A stretch of DNA of 9,644 bases, from positions 1 through 9,644 of the forward strand of contig WRNP01000062.1 in assembly GCA_009776515.1 (NCBI GenBank), written 5' to 3'. Below, in pieces: positions 6,555 to 9,644 of this stretch. Made by a program: the position numbers and the translations under genes. This DNA is from Dehalococcoidia bacterium. GTDB taxonomy: Bacteria > Chloroflexota > Dehalococcoidia > Dehalococcoidales > UBA1222. The notes beneath the pieces were generated by a model, which saw only the letters and a list, made by a program, of their open reading frames with translations, made no database searches and was not told where the DNA came from. Within the stretch, counting starts at the first letter, position 1; the number at the start of each line of letters is the position of its first letter.

Positions 6555-6906
6555 GCCTAAACCTACCTTGTCTGCCCTGCTTCAGGGGAAGCCCATCATC
6601 GAGGTGCCAGGCTATCCTGACTCCTGCTTTCCAAATGCCTATTTGCTGCCTGGACTGGTGACCCGTCACACGGCCAGGCTCCCATCTCTAAGACCACTAT
6701 GCATTTCAGTCAAGATGGGAGAGGACGTCCACAACCACAGTGATCAGCTCCGTTTCCTGCCGATAGCCATGCAAAATGGCAAAGTTCTTTCGGCCTTTAA
6801 GGAATCGGGGGCATTACCAGTCTGAGCCGTGCCGAGGGGTACACTATCAATCCCGCAAACGCCGCCCGACGGAAACCATGCAGAAGTCGCTGTATTCGCA
6901 TATTAA
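6544..6906 (+). pseudogene. moeA: remnant of molybdopterin molybdenumtransferase (MoeA) C-terminal part, two frameshifts
   Basis: MoeA inserts molybdate or tungstate into adenylated molybdopterin. Only about the last 120 residues of a roughly 400-residue protein are present. KPTLSALLQGKPIIEVPGYP (first 26 residues or so) matches the MoeA KP...GKPV.GLPG.P stretch that closes the catalytic domain; FLPIAMQNGK and the SGAI-TSLSRAEGY region match its final beta domain. The frame ends early at TGA 6823-6825, but ITSLSRAEGYTINPANAA continues in the -1 frame from about 6813, and after about 6860 the original frame resumes with DGNHAEVAVFAY and a stop at 6904-6906, 19 bp before fdhD. The two shifts cancel and lie at a G5 and a C3 run. 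The ATG at 6544 has no properly spaced ribosome site. It is a decayed gene, or a real short gene carrying two sequence errors; the missing N-terminal two thirds favours decay. Confidence 0.6.
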
Positions 6907-6925
6907 CGGGCATGAAGGACGAGCC

Positions 6926-7720
6926 ATGTCAGAAACGCACGAAGAGAGCACAGAGATATTCCCGGTACTAAGGTACACCGAAACTGCCCAGGAAAAACTG
7001 GAGCGAGCCGTTGCCCATGAATATCCGCTAACCATCGTCTTTAACAATCGGGAGCTGGCAACCATACTTTGCACACCTAAACAACTAGACCACTTAACTT
7101 TAGGATTCCTCTCCTCGGAGGGATTTCTAAAAGGCAAAGAGGAGATTAAAAGTCTGCAAATCAACGAGCAGACTGGCATTGCCCGCCTGGAAACATTTGA
7201 GGATCGAGATATTGATCAGGATATCTTATATAAGCGGGTCATCAGCACGGGCTGCGGCCGCGGTGCCGCTTTCTATAATGCGGCTGACCTTACAGAACGT
7301 GAAGTTGTAGCCGATACAAAAATATTAGCGAACGACATTTTTAGCCTTATAAATCAGTTCCAGCATGCTTCTTCTGTCTATAAGACCACCCACGGAGTGC
7401 ACAGCGCAGCTCTTTGCTTGGGACAGCAGATTATCGTACACGCAGAAGACATCGGTCGGCATAATGCCATTGATAAGATTTTCGGACGCTGTCTCTGGGA
7501 AGGAATTCCGGTTGAGGGGCTGATAATTCTAACCACTGGACGCATCTCCTCTGAGGTCATACACAAGGCGGCCAAAAAGGATGTACCCGTCATCATTTCC
7601 ATATCGGCACCAACCAGTCTAGCGGTAAGGCTGGCGCGGAAGATAGGCATTACCCTGATCGCCTCCGTGCGAGGAGGCAAGATGGATGTTTATACGCATG
7701 ACGAAAGAGTCCTGGGTTAG
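6926..7720 (+). CDS. fdhD: formate dehydrogenase accessory sulfurtransferase FdhD
   Basis: FdhD transfers sulfur, from a cysteine desulfurase, to the metal cofactor of formate dehydrogenase, a step required for activity. The 264-residue protein shows family signatures in order: TLGFLSSEGF (58-67), VISTGCGRGAAF (105-116), THGVHSAALC (155-164), AEDIGRHNAIDKIFG (173-187), TTGRISSEVIHKAAKKDVP (203-221) and SAPTSLAVRLARKIGITLI (227-245). The Escherichia coli protein uses a CxxC pair (C121/C124); here only Cys110 remains and Gly113 stands at the second position, a single-cysteine TGCG form that I believe occurs in other anaerobes. ATG 6926 has AAGGA (6915-6919) 6 nt upstream; upstream in-frame starts run into the moeA relic. 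It is the last gene of the tup operon; no clear terminator follows it. Confidence 0.93.
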   Translation: MSETHEESTEIFPVLRYTETAQEKLERAVAHEYPLTIVFNNRELATILCTPKQLDHLTLGFLSSEGFLKGKEEIKSLQINEQTGIARLETFEDRDIDQDILYKRVISTGCGRGAAFYNAADLTEREVVADTKILANDIFSLINQFQHASSVYKTTHGVHSAALCLGQQIIVHAEDIGRHNAIDKIFGRCLWEGIPVEGLIILTTGRISSEVIHKAAKKDVPVIISISAPTSLAVRLARKIGITLIASVRGGKMDVYTHDERVLG

Positions 7721-8014
7721 CCACCCAAATCCAGCGCGGTCTACATTGCTTTTTCTGCAGGCCGTCTGTTCCGTTCTGGGTTGTTAATTCTTACTTGGAC
7801 AAAATCATTAAGCCCTTAACATTATGTCCTATATTGTAACGTAGTCCCGATCACCTATATTGCTCAGCCGTGCTAATCTGCCTTCCTCTGCAAACTTGAC
7901 ATACTGCTTCATGGGTATCTATCTGCTATGATAAGGGGAGGTTACCGGAGGTGCCCTTTGGTATTGCTATCTATGGGTCTCAAACGATGTCGCATACTTT
8001 GCTGGAGCAAGCTG
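7721..8014 (+). promoter_or_regulatory. intergenic spacer with candidate promoter before the lipoprotein gene
   Basis: No gene is seen here. TTGACA at 7896-7901 is a perfect -35 hexamer, but the best -10 at the usual distance is only TATCTG (7920-7925, spacer 18). A separate extended -10, TGCTATGAT (7924-7932), is also present. The 9-bp word CCTATATTG occurs twice (7828-7836 and 7854-7862). No convincing terminator for fdhD was found. Confidence 0.4.
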
Positions 8015-8647
8015 TTGAAAATGAACAATGCCGCCACGCTATTATTGCTGGTCATGGCATCGGCGCTGGTGGGGCTGACAGGGTGTGGCACCACAGACCT
8101 TGGCCTTGAAAGGACCACCAACCTTGGCATAAGGTATAGTGTGAAAAGTAACATCACTAAGTTCAATGTTGATAATGTGACCCTTGATTTTTATTATGGC
8201 AACGATGGTGGCCATATCGGAAAGATTGGCGATTACACTGAATTTGTCTGTTTCGCCCTCTATTTTTGCGATGGACAGTACTCGGACGAGATTTCGGCGT
8301 CAGGCATAGGTATATACTTTGACGACTATCGGAATATCGAAAACCATTACTATATCAAAGAGATCTCCTATGATGAATTTTACTCTGGCGAGTATTTAGT
8401 CACATATCCTTTTATGTGGACACCTAAATTCAATCACCGCGAAGCCATCACCGTTCCCACTGAGGCCTTTGCGAGGGAAAGTGGAAGGTTTGCTTTTCAG
8501 ATAGTCGCAGTAAACCGTTACACGGGAAACTCAGGAAATGATAGCGGCTATTATGCATACGGCCTATCATATGTATCTGTTGTTTACACGTACATAGACG
8601 AGCAAACCGTTTTACTGTCAAAGCCCGGGGATCCTGGCTCGGGTTAA
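8015..8647 (+). CDS. lipoprotein of unknown function
   Basis: A 210-residue protein I do not recognise. The N-terminus is a clear lipoprotein signal: basic start, hydrophobic run ATLLLLVMASALVG, then lipobox LTGC with cysteine 24. The mature part is rich in Tyr, Asp, Asn and Gly, with alternating hydrophobic residues (NVTLDFYYGNDGG, GIGIYFDDY, YLVTYPFMW, AFQIVAVNRY, SYVSVVYTYI) that suggest a mostly beta fold exposed outside the membrane. Two cysteines close together (EFVCFALYFCDG) could form a disulfide. TTG 8015 is preferred because GGAG (8004-8007) is 7 nt upstream. ATG 8021 is the next choice, and the frame stays open upstream to 7928, where strong GGAGG sequences also occur. A second, truncated gene with an excellent ribosome site begins 30 bp downstream, suggesting an operon interrupted by an insertion element. 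Confidence 0.75.
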   Translation: MKMNNAATLLLLVMASALVGLTGCGTTDLGLERTTNLGIRYSVKSNITKFNVDNVTLDFYYGNDGGHIGKIGDYTEFVCFALYFCDGQYSDEISASGIGIYFDDYRNIENHYYIKEISYDEFYSGEYLVTYPFMWTPKFNHREAITVPTEAFARESGRFAFQIVAVNRYTGNSGNDSGYYAYGLSYVSVVYTYIDEQTVLLSKPGDPGSG

Positions 8648-8677
8648 ATAATACACAAACGAGGAGGTAAAACAATC

Positions 8678-8719
8678 GTGAAAAACCGGAGATTCAACCT
8701 AGTGCTCTGTAACACCTAA
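8678..8719 (+). pseudogene. start of a gene truncated by the insertion element
   Basis: GAGGAGGT (8661-8668), the best ribosome site in the window, stands 9 nt before GTG 8678. The frame reads only 13 codons, VKNRRFNLVLCNT, before TAA. The first ten residues look like the beginning of a signal peptide: basic start, then hydrophobic. The stop falls in the AT-rich sequence that precedes the transposase, so the natural reading is that the rest of the gene was displaced by the IS630-type element. A genuine 13-residue leader peptide is the alternative. Confidence 0.45.
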
Positions 8720-8774
8720 TGTTTTACTATTATTGCATAATGTAATATCATCTCATACGAAAGAGGTGAATTAC

Positions 8775-9236
8775 ATGAGTAAGGCCCAAATAGTATTAAC
8801 ATCGGAGCAATGCGTTGAACTGGAACGGTTCAGCACAACAGGAGTGCGTAGCACCAGGCTGGTTAACCGCGCCAAAATCATACTGATGCTGAATACATCG
8901 AATGGCAGAAAGGCCATGAGACAGGCCGAGATTGCCCGGCATCTTGGGATAAGCCGCCAGACAGTTAACAATGTCAGAGCCGATTTTCTGGCAGCAAAGA
9001 GTCTTTCAATCTTCTTACAACGCAAGAAGCGAGAAACCCCTCCGGTGAAGCCCAAAGTAACGGGAGAGATAGAGGCTCGCATTATCGCCTTAGCTTGCGG
9101 AGAAGTTCCGCCGGGGTACGCCCACTGGACACTCAGGCTGCTTGCAGATAAATGTGTACAGCTATGCTATGTTGGCACCTTATCTCATATGACGGTAAGT
9201 CGCCTGTTAAAAAAACACAACTTAAGCCTCACCTGA
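8775..9236 (+). CDS. IS630-family transposase, N-terminal part (first reading frame)
   Basis: This 153-residue frame carries the DNA-binding half of an IS630 transposase. Residues about 25-75 hold helix-turn-helix sequence, including RQAEIARHLGISRQTVNNVR (49-68). The linker has PPGYAHWTLRLLADK, a family-typical stretch before the catalytic domain, then MTVSRLLKK. It ends at TGA 9234-9236, just past an A7 run. In the -1 frame the protein continues as TQLKPHLKTCWCIPP, the expected family sequence, so the frame is the upstream part of a frameshift-produced transposase or is broken at that point. AAGAGGTG (8761-8768) lies 6 nt before the ATG; an upstream in-frame TTG at 8733 is less likely. Confidence 0.85.
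   Translation: MSKAQIVLTSEQCVELERFSTTGVRSTRLVNRAKIILMLNTSNGRKAMRQAEIARHLGISRQTVNNVRADFLAAKSLSIFLQRKKRETPPVKPKVTGEIEARIIALACGEVPPGYAHWTLRLLADKCVQLCYVGTLSHMTVSRLLKKHNLSLT
9209..9215 (+). other. A7 slippery site, likely -1 programmed ribosomal frameshift
   Basis: Seven adenines lie in the phase A-AAA-AAA relative to the first transposase frame (codons AAA 9210-9212 and 9213-9215), the classic -1 slippage arrangement. Slipping joins SRLLKK to TQLKPHLK, restoring the family sequence. No convincing stimulatory hairpin or internal Shine-Dalgarno was recognised nearby. Confidence 0.6.
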
Positions 9237-9644
9237 AGACCTGCTGGTGTATTCCGCCCAAACAGAATAGTGCTTTCGTGGCGGCCATGGAGGATGTTTT
9301 GGCTGTCTACGCCCGCCCCTATACTTCCCAAAAGCCGGTTGTATGCATGGACGAGAAACCTTATCAGCTGCTTATGCATGCCCGCCATCCCTTGCCAGCC
9401 CGCCAGGGCTCTACGGAGAAAGTCGATAACGAATACATACGCAACGGAACATGCAGTATCTTCATATTCACCGAACCGCTGGCTGGCGCTATGCAGAGGC
9501 TTTTCCCCGCAGAACAAAAAGAGACTGGGCCCACAGAATCAAGTGGTTACTTGATGAACAATATCCCGAAGCGGAGAAAGTTGTCCTGTTGATGGACAAT
9601 CTGAACACCCACACAATTTCTTCTCTCTATGAGGTGTTCCCTCC
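9216..9644 (+). pseudogene. IS630-family transposase, DDE catalytic part, frameshifted by a 4-bp loss, 3' end outside window
   Basis: Read in the -1 frame from the A7 site, this continues the transposase: KPHLKTCWCIPPKQN, then VVCMDEKPYQLL with the first catalytic Asp, and YIRNGTCSIFIFTEPLAG. This frame then diverges and stops at TAA-type sequence near 9592. From about 9485 the expected sequence runs in another frame: GWRYAEAFPRRTKRDWAHR, LLDEQYPEAEKVVLLMDNLN with the second catalytic Asp, and THTISSLYEVFPP to the window edge. EPLAG followed by GWR fits a loss of 4 bp in a tandem TGGC repeat (two copies remain at 9480-9487). Unlike the A7 shift, this has no slippery sequence, so this copy is probably inactive, or carries a sequence error. 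The catalytic Glu lies outside the window. Confidence 0.75.

Larger units (their letters stand above)
8710..9644 (+). mobile_element. IS630-family insertion sequence, left part; runs off the window
   Basis: The element is identified by its transposase, which has an N-terminal helix-turn-helix and DDE core of IS630 type. The right end is outside the window, so terminal inverted repeats and the TA target duplication expected for this family cannot be compared. The left boundary is estimated: TA dinucleotides where insertion could have happened lie at 8700, 8710 and 8717, in the region where the upstream reading frame is lost. Confidence 0.7.

Noticed and set aside
6776..6925. 50-residue N-terminal extension of fdhD
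   Set aside because: The extension lies over the moeA relic in a different frame and shows no FdhD similarity; ATG 6926 has a proper ribosome site.
7828..7862. Two copies of CCTATATTG as a repeat array
   Set aside because: Only two 9-bp copies in AT-rich spacer, readily explained by chance; no third copy or regular spacing.
1..9644. CRISPR array, tRNA or rRNA genes
   Set aside because: No regularly spaced direct repeats, no cloverleaf with a TPsiC-like GGTTCGA arm, and no rRNA-like sequence was seen by eye on either strand.

Overview
The window reads as about 9.6 kb of chromosome from an anaerobic bacterium that uses tungsten or molybdenum enzymes. Composition is mixed, with an AT-rich first 500 bases and genes near 50% GC. 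TTG starts are used behind good Shine-Dalgarno sites. The gene set (tungstate transporter, MobB, FdhD, iron-sulfur U32-like protein, IS630 element) would suit Chloroflexota (Dehalococcoidia-like) or an anaerobic Bacillota or Desulfobacterota lineage. The phylum cannot be settled from the sequence alone.

Layout. Bases 1-609 hold no convincing gene, but contain a possible terminator near the left edge, a promoter-like pair at 456-485 and a foldable leader. Next come a cysteine-rich U32-family-like protein (610-1701) and a small DnaJ-type zinc-finger protein (1722-1973), read rightward. A DAHP synthase for aromatic amino acid synthesis (2815-2000) points left and converges on them. From the intergenic space at 2816-3242 a strong promoter drives a rightward operon whose leader looks like a molybdenum/tungsten cofactor riboswitch followed by an intrinsic terminator. 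The operon is tupA, tupB, tupC (tungstate ABC transporter), mobB (guanylation of the pyranopterin cofactor), a broken remnant of the MoeA C-terminus, and fdhD (sulfuration of formate dehydrogenase). A spacer with promoter-like sequence precedes an unrecognised lipoprotein (8015-8647). It is followed by the first codons of another gene, apparently cut off by the left part of an IS630-family element that runs off the right edge.

How it fits together. Tungstate is captured by lipoprotein TupA, imported by TupB/TupC, inserted into the cofactor (the local moeA is only a relic, so insertion must be encoded elsewhere), converted to the dinucleotide form with MobB, and the finished enzyme, most likely a W/Mo formate dehydrogenase, is activated by FdhD. 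A riboswitch that senses the cofactor and terminates transcription would close the loop as feedback control.

Most notable points: the cofactor riboswitch plus terminator controlling both transport and cofactor finishing; a moeA relic whose two indels compensate each other; an A7 slippery site in the transposase that restores the IS630 reading frame by -1 frameshifting, followed by a 4-bp tandem-repeat loss that breaks it; and a possible multi-stem leader RNA before the U32-like gene. No clearly new defence or mobile system is visible.
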